A DNA stretch of 64,000 nt from Paenibacillus helianthi (GCF_001909055.1 NZ_LVWI01000001.1:186001-250000), one strand, 5' to 3'; positions 17,273 to 26,427 are shown, counted from the first letter of the stretch. The notes: generated by a model not told the origin, from the letters alone. Made by a program: numbers and translations.

Positions 17273-18106
17273 CTATGAGCTAAAAGCTCTCCGGTATTGA
17301 TTGGGCGGAATCCCCTCCACCTGTTTAAAGACCTTTATGAAGTAGCTAGATTGCCGAAAACCGGACTCCAGGGCAACATGAGAAATGGAAAGGGAGGTGG
17401 AGGCCAGCAGCAGCTTGGCTCTGGCAAGACGGCATTCGGTTAAATAGCGGTTCGGAGTCTTACCCATAATACTACGAAACAGGCGGAGGAAATGATAGCT
17501 GCTGTAGCCCGCAAGTTTGGCCATCGTCTCCAGCGTCCACGGGCGCTCGCATTCCCGGCGGATCATATCTGCGGTGCGGCGGATCGAGTGCCTGATCTCC
17601 AGCGGAACCGATCCATGTAGCGGCTCGGAGTTCTGCAACAGCGTAATCAGTATTTCATAGAGCAAAGCAGAGAAACGGGGTTCGCAGGAGGTCTCGAAGG
17701 ATTCACTAAGCCGGTACATCTCTTCAAAAACCGGGATGAGCCCGGCATCAGGATCAAACGTAAAAAAGTAGCCGCGCGACTGGTCCACCTCCTCCAGCAG
17801 AGGCAAAGGGATGCTCGTGCCGAAATGGATCCAGCGAACCTCCCATGGGTGATTAGGATCAGCTCCATACTGCTGGTAAGCCCCCTTCGGGAAGAGAAAA
17901 CCTCTGCCCCGTCCCATAGGAATGCGTTCACCCTCCTGGAAGACATAACCTTCCCCGGCAAAAACAAGATGCAGATTATAACTATTCAGCAAGCCCTCAC
18001 TTCTGCGTTCCGCATGCTGTGGAAAATCCGAATAATGCCCGATAAATTCCGGATAGCAGACGTAATGCATATAGGCCGGTGCGGGTAAAACCCATTGTTT
18101 GTTCAT
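17273..18106 (-). CDS. AraC family transcriptional regulator
   Basis: The 277-residue regulator has an N-terminal cupin-like sensor (about 20-120) and a C-terminal pair of AraC helix-turn-helices (about 175-275; LAGYSSYHFLRLF and HVALESGFRQSSYFIKVFK). It is divergent from the GH42 beta-galactosidase, with 139 bp between them, and is very likely its sugar-responsive activator. Direct repeats in that gap are candidate binding sites. Confidence 0.88.
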   Translation of the reverse strand: MNKQWVLPAPAYMHYVCYPEFIGHYSDFPQHAERRSEGLLNSYNLHLVFAGEGYVFQEGERIPMGRGRGFLFPKGAYQQYGADPNHPWEVRWIHFGTSIPLPLLEEVDQSRGYFFTFDPDAGLIPVFEEMYRLSESFETSCEPRFSALLYEILITLLQNSEPLHGSVPLEIRHSIRRTADMIRRECERPWTLETMAKLAGYSSYHFLRLFRSIMGKTPNRYLTECRLARAKLLLASTSLSISHVALESGFRQSSYFIKVFKQVEGIPPNQYRRAFSS

Positions 18107-18144
18107 AGGGGATCCTTTCTACATAAGCCATACACGCAATATAG

Positions 18145-18200
18145 TAATACAATAGCAATATTGTGTTATATATGAATCAGTATACCTGATAATACAATAG
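18145..18200. promoter_or_regulatory. Candidate AraC binding sites
   Basis: TAATACAATAG occurs twice in the same orientation, at 18145-18155 and 18190-18200, 45 bp apart. The first overlaps a perfect inverted repeat, ACAATA-GCAA-TATTGT, at 18149-18164. AraC proteins commonly bind direct repeats on the promoter side of their target, here the GH42 gene. Confidence 0.5.
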
Positions 18201-18245
18201 ATTCATAACAATCCTACAGCATATTTTTACACTTGGAGGTTGAAA

Positions 18246-20300
18246 ATGAATACTATATCCACTACTGAATCCTTTGAGCTTGGCGTGTGTTACTATCCTG
18301 AGCACTGGCCGGAAGAACTCTGGGCCGACGATTACCGGCGAATGGTTGAAACCGGATTCACGATTGTCCGGATGGCTGAATTTGCCTGGACCCTCTTTGA
18401 GCCTGAGGAAGGTGTCTTCCAGTTCGATCTGTTTGACAGAGCCATCAATCTGGCTCATAGCCACGGTCTCAAGGTGATTCTGGGAACACCCACGGCCACA
18501 CCTCCCGCTTGGCTCACCGAGCGTTACCCTGAAGTGTTGAATGTTACCTATGACGGAGTGACGCTACAGCACGGCATGCGCCGTCACTATAATTACAGCA
18601 GTTCGAAGTACCGGGAGCTCTGCGCCAGAATCACCAGGCAGCTTGCGCAGCATTATGGCAATCACCCGGGTGTGGTTGGCTGGCAAATTGACAATGAACT
18701 GAATTGTGAAATCAATGTGTTCTATTCGGAGAGCGATCACCAGGCCTTCCGGGAGTGGGTACAAGCCAAATATGAAACGCTGGAGAAGCTGAATGAAGCT
18801 TGGGGAACTGTCTTCTGGAATCAGACCTATAATAGCTGGTCACAGATCTTTCTGCCACGACCCACTCCGTCACCCATGCAGCCTAATCCGCATCAGGCAC
18901 TGGATGAGAAGAGGTTCATTTCCGACAACACCATATCTTTTGCCAGAATCCAGGTTGATATTATCCGGGAACTGGCCCCTTCCCAATGGGTAACCACCAA
19001 TGGATTGTTCGGACATCTCGACAGCCATGAACTGAACGACCAGCTCCTTGATTTCTTCAGCTATGACTCCTATCCCCAGTTCTCAAGCATAAGTACCGAT
19101 CCGCAAGAAGCAGATCCGCTGCTGGACCGGAGCTGGAGCCTCTCGTTAACAGCAGTTCGTTCGATTAGCCCTAATTTCTGTATCATGGAGCAGCAATCCG
19201 GCCCGGGCGGCTGGGTGAACCGCATGGATATGCCTTCACCCAAGCCTGGTCAGATGAGGCTCTGGACATATCAGTCCATTGCTCATGGTGCGGACAAGCT
19301 GCTCTACTTCCGCTGGCGGACGGCAACTATGGGCAATGAAATATATTGGCATGGCCTCAATGACTATCATAACCAGCCGAACCGCAGGGTCAGGGAAGCA
19401 GAACAGATTGGCCGGGAACTGGCTGTTGCAGGCAAACATATTGTAGGTACGCGATCTAAGGCTGACATTGCCATTCTGCGTGATTACGACAATGAATGGG
19501 ATGGTGAATACGATGTCTGGCACGGACCCTTTATGTGGCAGAGCAACAAGGAATGGTTCAAGGCACTGCAGAAGCGTCAAATCCCGAACGACATCCTATA
19601 CATGCGTAGCAAAACCACTCTAGAAGACCTGATTCCTTATCAGGTTCTAGTCTATCCGCATCCGGCCATTATGAGCGATGAGACAGCAGAGCTTCTGGAT
19701 CAATATGTGCAGCAAGGCGGAACGCTGATTTTCGGCTGCCGGACCGGTTACAAGGATACCCGAGGACAATGCTATATGCGGCCTTTTCCCGGTGCTGCGA
19801 GGGACCTGTGTGGCATCACTGTTGAGGAATTCACTATGGTCAAAGGCACCCGTCTTCCCACTTCCATCCGCTGGGGCAGTGATCCTGAGGCGCTTACCGG
19901 TGCTGATGCGTTCAATGATATTCTTCATGTCGAAGAGGACACTGTCGAGGTTATGGGGACTTATGCAACCGATTATTATGCCGGCAAACCGGCTGTCACC
20001 CGAAACAAACGCGGCAAAGGCGAGGTATGGTACTTCGGAGCTGTATTTCATGCGGATGCAGCACTTAAAATCATCGACAGGCTTCACCTTCACTCCCCTG
20101 TAGCTGAGTGGCTGGAGTTTCCTTCGGAAGTAGAGCTGCAAATCCGCAAAGATGAAAATAACAGCTATACGTTCCTGCTGAACTTCAGTGAAGAACCTGC
20201 GACCGTCCAGCTCAAAGAGCAAAGAACCGATCTGCTGACCGGTTCGACTCTCTCCGGCTCGTACACACTCGAAGGCTTTGGGGTACTGGTACTCTACTGA
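18246..20300 (+). CDS. Beta-galactosidase, GH42
   Basis: The 684-residue enzyme has the GH42 layout: a catalytic TIM barrel to about 390, a trimerisation domain to about 600 and a C-terminal beta domain. The opening LGVCYYPEHWPEELW is typical. E151 in QIDNELNCE fits the acid/base and E315 in CIMEQQSGPGGW the nucleophile. It has no signal peptide, so it acts inside the cell on imported beta-galactosides or galacto-oligosaccharides. The start is ATG 18246, 6 nt after GGAGG; the in-frame TTG at 18240 abuts the Shine-Dalgarno and cannot be used. No transporter gene is adjacent. Confidence 0.93.
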   Translation: MNTISTTESFELGVCYYPEHWPEELWADDYRRMVETGFTIVRMAEFAWTLFEPEEGVFQFDLFDRAINLAHSHGLKVILGTPTATPPAWLTERYPEVLNVTYDGVTLQHGMRRHYNYSSSKYRELCARITRQLAQHYGNHPGVVGWQIDNELNCEINVFYSESDHQAFREWVQAKYETLEKLNEAWGTVFWNQTYNSWSQIFLPRPTPSPMQPNPHQALDEKRFISDNTISFARIQVDIIRELAPSQWVTTNGLFGHLDSHELNDQLLDFFSYDSYPQFSSISTDPQEADPLLDRSWSLSLTAVRSISPNFCIMEQQSGPGGWVNRMDMPSPKPGQMRLWTYQSIAHGADKLLYFRWRTATMGNEIYWHGLNDYHNQPNRRVREAEQIGRELAVAGKHIVGTRSKADIAILRDYDNEWDGEYDVWHGPFMWQSNKEWFKALQKRQIPNDILYMRSKTTLEDLIPYQVLVYPHPAIMSDETAELLDQYVQQGGTLIFGCRTGYKDTRGQCYMRPFPGAARDLCGITVEEFTMVKGTRLPTSIRWGSDPEALTGADAFNDILHVEEDTVEVMGTYATDYYAGKPAVTRNKRGKGEVWYFGAVFHADAALKIIDRLHLHSPVAEWLEFPSEVELQIRKDENNSYTFLLNFSEEPATVQLKEQRTDLLTGSTLSGSYTLEGFGVLVLY

Positions 20301-20316
20301 GGATGTATTTTAATTA

Positions 20317-20368
20317 CAAAGGGTTCTTCCTTCAGATTAATTCTGTGTGGGAGAACCCTCTTTTTTGA
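20317..20368 (+). terminator. Terminator of the GH42 gene
   Basis: The hairpin AAGGGTTCT...AGAACCCT is followed by a run of T (CTTTTTTG). Confidence 0.75.
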
Positions 20369-20426
20369 TATAGTAGAATAATATAATTGTATAATTAGCT
20401 TGCTTATTCCAAAAGGAGAACAATTT

Positions 20427-21359
20427 ATGGACAACGATGCTCTGATTCAAGAGATCAACCGATCCTATCCGTTGGAGATCCTGCATATTGAATTTCACCG
20501 GGAGATGATCGGCAGGGTATATTTTCTGCGGAGCCGTCATCATAAGTATGTGCTGAAAATGTACCGCAGTTCCAAAAAGGATGACGTTTTGCAAACGATC
20601 CGTATCCTCGATTTTTTACATACAAATTCTTACCCGGTAGCCACCATTGTCAGGAAGAACGATAATTCCAGCTATTTCAGCTTAAGTTGTCAGGAGAACT
20701 GGAATATTGCCATAATCTATGATTATGAGGAAGGAACAATGCCTGACGGCAAAATTGAAGCAGAGCACATTGGACAACAGATCGGGGAACTGCATCAGGT
20801 CATGAAGCGATATCCCCATAAGCTTATTAACCGAACAAAAAACGAATACATAAACGACTATATTACCATTATGGGGGAGATGGATTGGGATTCAGAGAAG
20901 ATCCAGGAACTCAAACTCTACGGCGATGAATTATGGAAACGTATCTCTAAGCTCCCTACAAGCTTTTGCCATGGGGACCTGCATACGGGGAATATGATCA
21001 GGAACCAGAGCGGAGAATATGTTCTTTTGGATTGGGATGATGCTTCAGGTGACTATCCAAGCATGGATGTTGCATATATGTCTGACGATACCCACTTTAA
21101 TGAATTTCATCCATCCATGTACGATAGGACCATGCGTTTGTTTGAACGCTTTTATTCCGGCTATAGCAGAACCTGCTCCCTGAGCGGTAATGAGTGTAAT
21201 GCTATTTTCGATTTTATTGCTGTAAGGCATTTTCAGATTATCTCAAGAATCGTACGATCACAAGGATTGTCCAGCATATCCATAGCGTTTTGCGAGGAGC
21301 AGTACAATTGGCTTACTAAGTGGCAGAAACTTTGCTTAAGGGGCGCTGCAAACAGATGA
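20427..21359 (+). CDS. APH/choline-kinase-type phosphotransferase
   Basis: This 310-residue kinase-like protein has the Brenner motif HGDLHTGN (182-189) and the metal-binding DWDD (202-205), with an N-terminal lobe lysine in YVLKMY (41-46). The group includes aminoglycoside, homoserine, choline and spore-related (CotS, YutH) kinases; the substrate cannot be told. The start is ATG 20427 after AAAGGAG. Its stop codon lies inside the first recognisable codons of a truncated azlC, so its 3' end may have been made by the same deletion or fusion that cut azlC. Confidence 0.8.
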   Translation: MDNDALIQEINRSYPLEILHIEFHREMIGRVYFLRSRHHKYVLKMYRSSKKDDVLQTIRILDFLHTNSYPVATIVRKNDNSSYFSLSCQENWNIAIIYDYEEGTMPDGKIEAEHIGQQIGELHQVMKRYPHKLINRTKNEYINDYITIMGEMDWDSEKIQELKLYGDELWKRISKLPTSFCHGDLHTGNMIRNQSGEYVLLDWDDASGDYPSMDVAYMSDDTHFNEFHPSMYDRTMRLFERFYSGYSRTCSLSGNECNAIFDFIAVRHFQIISRIVRSQGLSSISIAFCEEQYNWLTKWQKLCLRGAANR

Positions 21360-21722
21360 AACCTTTGGAGTAGCTATTCAGAGAAGCACAGGTTCCGCTG
21401 CTATCAGTGAAAAATGGATGCACGGTCTGAACCTTACGGCTTATCTCAATTGGAGCCTGGACAATATCGCCGGTGCTTTTCTGGGCCAATGGATCGCTGA
21501 CCCCGAGCAATGGGGGCTTGATTTCGCCCTCCCGGCGATGTTCCCAGGTCTGCTCGTACTCACCATCCAGAGCAGAAACACGCTGCTGACGGATATTCTC
21601 GTTGGGGCTGCTGCGATGTTAATTGCCGTCGGTGTATCGGTTCTCCGGTCACCCAGTATAGGTGTGATTATCGCAACCGCAGCAGCCTCTACGATAGAGT
21701 GTTAATCGAGAAATGGAAATAA
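21343..21722 (+). pseudogene. azlC: Truncated and frameshifted azlC
   Basis: From about 21349 the frame reads TDETFGVAIQR... GLNLTAYLNW, the second half of AzlC, the large subunit of a branched-chain amino-acid exporter. The first 100 or so residues are absent, and the frame is closed by a stop at 21337-21339. Near 21697 a one-base loss shifts the end: the live frame stops at 21705, while the expected tail (VLIEKWK) continues in another frame to TAA 21720-21722, overlapping the azlD start as in intact azlCD operons. No start codon with a ribosome binding site is seen. Confidence 0.8.
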
Positions 21723-22026
21723 GACTGGATATTTCCTTCAATATCATTGGAGCGGCACTGGTTACTTTCATCCCAAGGGTGCTGCCTCTATGCTTCTTAG
21801 CCTGAATACGCTTCCAGAATGGGGCATGCGCTGGCTGAATCATGTACCCGTAGCGGTCATCTCCGCACTGGTCGCCCAGGAACTGTTCACCACGGATGGC
21901 CATTTCACCAATTTATCCAGCAATGTAGAATGGATAACAGCTTTGCCAACCCTATGGGTTGCCATCCAAACCCGCAGTCTGCTGGGAACCGTTGTTGCGG
22001 GAATCCTATCGCTGATGCTTCTATGA
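21713..22026 (+). pseudogene. azlD: Frameshifted azlD
   Basis: From ATG 21713 the protein begins as AzlD (GAALVTFIPRVLPL) but stops at a TGA near 21803. The rest (LLSLNTLPEWGMRWLNHVPVAV... to 22026) is in another frame. Loss of one base around 21787-21790 explains this. AzlD is the small subunit of the azaleucine/branched-chain amino-acid exporter. Together with the truncated azlC this operon is dead. Confidence 0.8.
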
Positions 22027-22029
22027 CTA

Positions 22030-22389
22030 TTATTCGGATAAGCTATTCAAATATGCATCTGCTTCTTCATAAGTCGGATAGTACACAGCAAACTTCCCGA
22101 AGAGTCTGTTCATCTGCATCTTCCACACAGGAGAGTTCGCAACATACACCCATCCGCCCACTCCATGTGCAACTGCCAATTCACCTGTAGGTGCGAGCAT
22201 GGCGGCCACCTCGGGGGTAAGGATTGATTTAGACTCGGTTACATCGGTGACTCCAGTAAAGCCAGGTTTCAGTTTCTTCATTGCTGCTTCAAAATCAGAT
22301 ATATAAGCAGGCACATCCGTTTCAGTCAGACCAAATGCTTTTACAACCACTTGATTTTTGGCTACATTTACTTCCATAGTGTAAGGCAT
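22030..22389 (-). CDS. Conserved hypothetical protein, possibly STAS/SpoIIAA-like
   Basis: The 119-residue soluble protein has alternating strands and helices (MEVNVAKNQVVVKAFG; a helix at about 27-42; GFTGVTDVTES; WKMQMNRLFGKFAVYYPTYEEADAYL). This is reminiscent of SpoIIAA-like/STAS folds, which end in a similar helix after a short strand. I do not recognise a named family. GGGGGA lies before the ATG. It stands alone, convergent with the azlCD remnant. Confidence 0.55.
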   Translation of the reverse strand: MPYTMEVNVAKNQVVVKAFGLTETDVPAYISDFEAAMKKLKPGFTGVTDVTESKSILTPEVAAMLAPTGELAVAHGVGGWVYVANSPVWKMQMNRLFGKFAVYYPTYEEADAYLNSLSE

Positions 22390-22540
22390 AATGATTCCCC
22401 CAGTATAAATTCTACCCTATTGACTCATTATCTCGATTCAGAAGAGTAAGTATATGAATTATCGGTTTTTTAAAATCATTATTTTAGGGAATAAGGGAAT
22501 TTATCCCTTGGATATTCTGCATATTTCACTTAACTTTCAC

Positions 22541-23459
22541 CTATAAGCTCCAGATCCTTTTGACAAAGCTCCCAATCTTCCCGATCGCTTCCTGCCCTTC
22601 CGGGAGCAACGCAGACATCAACTGGAACACGCTCCACAGGTTCTCCCAAATTTCAAGTGTGGCTTCTCCTCCGTAAGCACATACACGCTCTGCGAGCCGT
22701 TCGGCATCACTCAGCAGCACTTCCTGATCTCCGGCCTGTATTAAATAAGGGGGGCAGTCCATCCAGCGGTAGCCTTAGCGGCGATAGCAGCGCAGGTATA
22801 ATACCGTTATAGCCGCCCAGGTAATCCCGCAGGATTCTCTGATTCCCCTCCCGGCTTCCCGTAGGGTCCATTTCAGCCCTGCTGTCATACGACTCGCCGT
22901 CCAGATGGACGAGATCACTGTGCGGGGATAGAAGAAATGCGGCTGCGGGCAGTTTATCCCCTGCGTCCCTCAGTGTGATCAGCGTCATTAGTACGAGAGA
23001 GGCGCCTACAGAATCGCCGCCCAGGATGATGTCTTCCGGCAGAAAGCCTGTTCGCAGCAGCCAGCAGTAAGCAGCAAGACAATCTTCATTGGCAGCAGGA
23101 TACACATACTCGGGTGCAAGACGATATTCTAAGGTAAACACCCTTACTCCGCTGGCAGCAGCGATTCTTGCTGCCAGGTCACGGTAGATCTCACAATTGC
23201 CGGAGATAAAACCTCCACCATGAACATAGAGTATGACCTTCCCATTACCCTTTTCGGAGGGGTCCACTGTAACATTCAGCCATTCTCCTGCCACCCCGTC
23301 CACATCAACCCTTTCGGCAGATACTTCATGAAGCAATGGTAATTGTTTGGCGGATTCCGCCATCTCCAGACGGATTTGTACTGCTGTTTTCCCTGCGGTC
23401 TGATTATTTTGCTGCAAATGTTGTCTGATCGCTTGAAGCATTTCCTTTGAACTCGGCAT
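22541..23459 (-). pseudogene. Alpha/beta hydrolase (HSL-type esterase), frameshifted
   Basis: From ATG 23459 (GGGAGG upstream) the frame shows a hormone-sensitive-lipase-type esterase: oxyanion HGGG (80-83) and nucleophile elbow GDSVGAS (S150). In a run of six C on the coding strand (22749-22754) the frame slips and soon ends at 22707. The remainder continues in another frame (PPYLIQAGDQEVLLSDAERLAERV) to 22541. Five C would restore it. The catalytic-His segment reads WENLWSVFQ where family members have WxxMxHVFQ, so the His appears replaced by Ser. Either this is a decayed gene or the homopolymer is a sequencing error, but the missing His is independent of that. Confidence 0.8.
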
Positions 23460-23493
23460 CTTTCATTCCTCCCGGTATTGGCTTGACACCTGT

Positions 23494-23525
23494 ATTCTAA
23501 ACCCTGTACTACGGTACAGAGTCAA
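23494..23525 (-). promoter_or_regulatory. MerR-type promoter with operator in a 20-bp spacer
   Basis: On the minus strand TTGACT (-35, 23520-23525) and TAGAAT (-10, 23494-23499) are separated by 20 bp, longer than the usual 17. The spacer holds the perfect dyad CTGTAC-CGTA-GTACAG (23504-23519). This is the hallmark of MerR-activated promoters, and it drives the esterase gene just downstream of the merR gene. Confidence 0.75.
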
Positions 23526-23566
23526 GCAGGATCAACACCGCAACGCATTAGGAACCTCGCCAAAGT

Positions 23567-23974
23567 TTATTTTTCCATCCTGAGAACTTGCAAAGTCTCC
23601 TTCACCCCAGGATGCCGCTCTGCGGATTCAAGGTTTATTTTCAGATCCTTCAGAAGCTGTCTGGTAGTCTCGCGTTTCGCTATTTCCAGATCAACAGCGA
23701 TCATCTTACGCTCTATTGCCAGAATGAAATCAGAAACCCCTATACTTCCGTCCTCGGACTTTACTAACGCTTTTTTGATTTCACGCAGCGTGAATCCACA
23801 ATTCTTGGCATTCTGTATAAAAGCGATCCGGGTGAGTGCCTCCTCCGTATACATCCGGTAACCCGAGGTCGTCCGTTGCGGCCGGGGAAGTAAGCCATGC
23901 TTCTCATAGTACCGCAGCGTTTCAATATTGACTTTCGCTTCCTTTGCCAGTTCTCCCCGTAAATAGGTAACCAT
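23567..23974 (-). CDS. MerR family transcriptional regulator
   Basis: The 135-residue protein has a MerR winged helix at residues 1-72 (VNIETLRYYEKHGLLPRPQRTTSGYRMY), then a coiled-coil helix (about 83-120). No metal-binding cysteine pair is evident beyond one Cys in AKNCGF, so it looks like an organic-ligand or stress sensor rather than a metal sensor. GGAGGA precedes the ATG. A MerR-type promoter lies between it and the downstream esterase, its probable target. Confidence 0.9.
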   Translation of the reverse strand: MVTYLRGELAKEAKVNIETLRYYEKHGLLPRPQRTTSGYRMYTEEALTRIAFIQNAKNCGFTLREIKKALVKSEDGSIGVSDFILAIERKMIAVDLEIAKRETTRQLLKDLKINLESAERHPGVKETLQVLRMEK

Positions 23975-24007
23975 GTACTTTTCCTCCTCCCGCTGAACCT
24001 ATAACGG

Positions 24008-25339
24008 CTATAATTTCAGCCTTTCCTTCAACTGCCTGACTTCAGCTTCCGAAGGCTCAGTCCCGCCATACCTTGCCTGATTATAGAACCGGAGAAGCTG
24101 AGCGGACGAGGCGTCTGGAGCAGTCTCTTGAGCCTTACGCTGGGGTTTCCTGCTCTCATTCCATTCTGCAATATCCACCGTAGTCTCTTGAGGGGTAAGA
24201 TAGCTCCTCTGCAAGTATCCTTGGGCACGTTTGTTCTTCAACCAATGGCGGTACAACCAGCGGGTCTGCTCACGCCCCCCGTTCATTCCTTCCCAGCGGT
24301 CCCGTCTGGAGGCAGAGGTTGTACGGCTCCGCCAGTACTCTCTTACGCCTTGAACCGTCTTCTCCCAGGTGAAAATACTTTTCTCCTCGTCCTGATAAGC
24401 GGTATTATTCTGCGGTGATTCTCTGCGGAGCAAGGATAACAGAGAGTCGATGAATTTCCGCCAGACTCCACCTGAATTGCGATATAACCAACGAAGGCCA
24501 AAATACAGGATTACGATCAGCGCCGCAGCTCCGATGGCATAAAATGCAGCATTCAGGATCATCGCCAGCAGCCCCGGCTCATGGGTTTCAGCCGGCGGCA
24601 TCTCAGGCATCACCTGCGGTGGAGCTTCCTGCTGCGGCTCTGGCTTACTTGAATCAGAGAACAGACGGCTCACCCAGCCGAAGAAGGCCTGTGCGGCATG
24701 CCAGAGGAACAGTCCCAATGCCCGGCCTGCACCAGCCGCAAGCAAAGCCGCCACCGCAATGAACAACAGCACAAACAAACGGTTATGCCGCCGAATTCCC
24801 CTCGGAAGCGGAGAACCGTCTCCCGTGAATGAGCTGTAATGCAAGTGGCTGGTGTTGGAGTCCAGAAGGGCAAGAATTAGACAGAGACTGCCGCTCCAGG
24901 TTAATACAGCAACACTAGGCTGAAGCAGCGGAATTCTGGCGAATGCGATAGTGGCTACAAAATATACTGCAATGCCGGCAGTATAAATTCTGAGCCTGCT
25001 GCTACGGCCCCCGGCAGTTATACCCAGATATGCAGATATGATAGCACCTGCATACAATGGGATTTCTCTTAATGAAAATGCACCAGCCAGAATTCCTGCC
25101 AGCACGCCAAGGAGAAGTGCCGCCAGGAGCTGCTTCCACTTCCGGTTGCAGCTCTGCCTTAGCATTACCCCCGCCATGGATATTAGCGGCAGGGTATACA
25201 TCCAGGGCAGCGCGGTAACCCCGGACTGCAAGTACTTCTGTAGCACGATCCATACAGGGAGGAATAATAGCCATTCCACAATACTATTCAACAAGAGACG
25301 ATGCGTCGATTTCAAGTGTTCCGGTGCTTGCAGCTTCAT
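24008..25339 (-). CDS. Multi-pass membrane protein with C-terminal DUF4129
   Basis: The 443-residue protein has about seven hydrophobic helices in the first 215 residues, a proline/glutamate-rich loop (about 220-245), another helix (about 250-275) and a cytoplasmic C-terminal region ending in FYNQARYGGTEPSEAEVRQLKERL, the DUF4129 signature. It resembles TgpA-type proteins without the transglutaminase core. It overlaps the DUF58 gene by 4 bp, forming the common MoxR-DUF58-DUF4129 module. Such modules are thought to act in envelope maturation or stress responses. Confidence 0.8.
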   Translation of the reverse strand: MKLQAPEHLKSTHRLLLNSIVEWLLFLPVWIVLQKYLQSGVTALPWMYTLPLISMAGVMLRQSCNRKWKQLLAALLLGVLAGILAGAFSLREIPLYAGAIISAYLGITAGGRSSRLRIYTAGIAVYFVATIAFARIPLLQPSVAVLTWSGSLCLILALLDSNTSHLHYSSFTGDGSPLPRGIRRHNRLFVLLFIAVAALLAAGAGRALGLFLWHAAQAFFGWVSRLFSDSSKPEPQQEAPPQVMPEMPPAETHEPGLLAMILNAAFYAIGAAALIVILYFGLRWLYRNSGGVWRKFIDSLLSLLRRESPQNNTAYQDEEKSIFTWEKTVQGVREYWRSRTTSASRRDRWEGMNGGREQTRWLYRHWLKNKRAQGYLQRSYLTPQETTVDIAEWNESRKPQRKAQETAPDASSAQLLRFYNQARYGGTEPSEAEVRQLKERLKL

Positions 25340-26424
25340 GCGCTATTCCTCCCTGAGGCCGGAATTTCCAGCCACTCTACACCGTTCCCGGACAGCCGCA
25401 GTTGTTCGGCTGCCTGCTGAAGTTCCGGGCCGAGGTGACAGGAAATAATCAGGTAATCCGTATCGGTGTTTCCTTTCTCCGCTTCCTGCTCCAGCAATCT
25501 GCTCATAGGCATCGTCCGGTCCAGCTGGAGCCTTGCCAGCAATCCTAGAATGTCATCCAGCCGCCCCATGGGATTAGCATCTACCGGATCATTCGCACCC
25601 TCTCCGTCCAGCCTGCCGTTACTGAGAAAACCCGTTTCAATGCCATGACCAACCGCATAATCCGATATTGTAGCAGCATAGCGAATGCCAAGCTCAATCC
25701 GCTCCACATCCGTCACTGTTCTCCACATGGAATCACTGATCTCCATGTTCAGGCAGATGACAAGCCTGGAATCAGCCGTAAAGTCCTTCTTGTGAACCTG
25801 CATCCGGCCGGTACGGGCCGTGGCCTTCCAGTTCAATGACCCTAGCGAATCGCCAGGACTGTATTCACGTGTGCCAGCCGTTAGGAACGGGTCGTGAACG
25901 ATCCAACGCTTGACGGGCAGCTCGCCCAGCCAGCTATGTATTGGAAGAGGCAGCTCGTATAAGTCCACGATCATCGGATATACCATCAGTTCCAGCTGCA
26001 AGGGAAAGGTTTGGGTGCTGCGGCTGAGTCCGAATAAATCACCGGTGGTCATGGTTGCTGTATCCAGCCGGAACAGCCCCCGCTTCATACAGCGGACCTT
26101 GTGTGTCCGTTTGATATGGCGGTAAGCCCGAAGGTAGAACAGGCTCAAATGATTCTGATAGATTTCGCCACTGCTGATGCCCAGATTCTCCTGACTTCCA
26201 AATTCAAGCCCTTGGGCGATGCTGGACTCCAGACGAAGCCAGGGCAGCGGCAGCAGCTTGCCATTGCTGATCTCTTCCACCATCTCCACTGATTCCCCCT
26301 CAAACACCGCTTGTGAAGAGAAATAACGGGTATAGTTCACCTTCTTCAGAGCGTTCCGCTGATACAGCGTCGAGATGAACAGCATCAGCAGAAACGTGCT
26401 GATGATAAACCAGGGCAGTGTCAT
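25336..26424 (-). CDS. DUF58 domain protein
   Basis: The 362-residue protein has one N-terminal membrane segment (about 2-18) and a VWA-like DUF58 region containing YSPGDSLGSLNWKATARTG (about 190-210), the family hallmark. DUF58 proteins work with MoxR ATPases as a chaperone-like pair. It starts 3 bp after the moxR stop and overlaps the DUF4129 gene. Confidence 0.88.
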   Translation of the reverse strand: MTLPWFIISTFLLMLFISTLYQRNALKKVNYTRYFSSQAVFEGESVEMVEEISNGKLLPLPWLRLESSIAQGLEFGSQENLGISSGEIYQNHLSLFYLRAYRHIKRTHKVRCMKRGLFRLDTATMTTGDLFGLSRSTQTFPLQLELMVYPMIVDLYELPLPIHSWLGELPVKRWIVHDPFLTAGTREYSPGDSLGSLNWKATARTGRMQVHKKDFTADSRLVICLNMEISDSMWRTVTDVERIELGIRYAATISDYAVGHGIETGFLSNGRLDGEGANDPVDANPMGRLDDILGLLARLQLDRTMPMSRLLEQEAEKGNTDTDYLIISCHLGPELQQAAEQLRLSGNGVEWLEIPASGRNSA

Positions 26425-26427
26425 GAT

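Noticed and set aside
21343..23459. Transposon or insertion sequence as the cause of gene decay
   Set aside because: No transposase, terminal inverted repeats or target duplications were seen around the broken genes.
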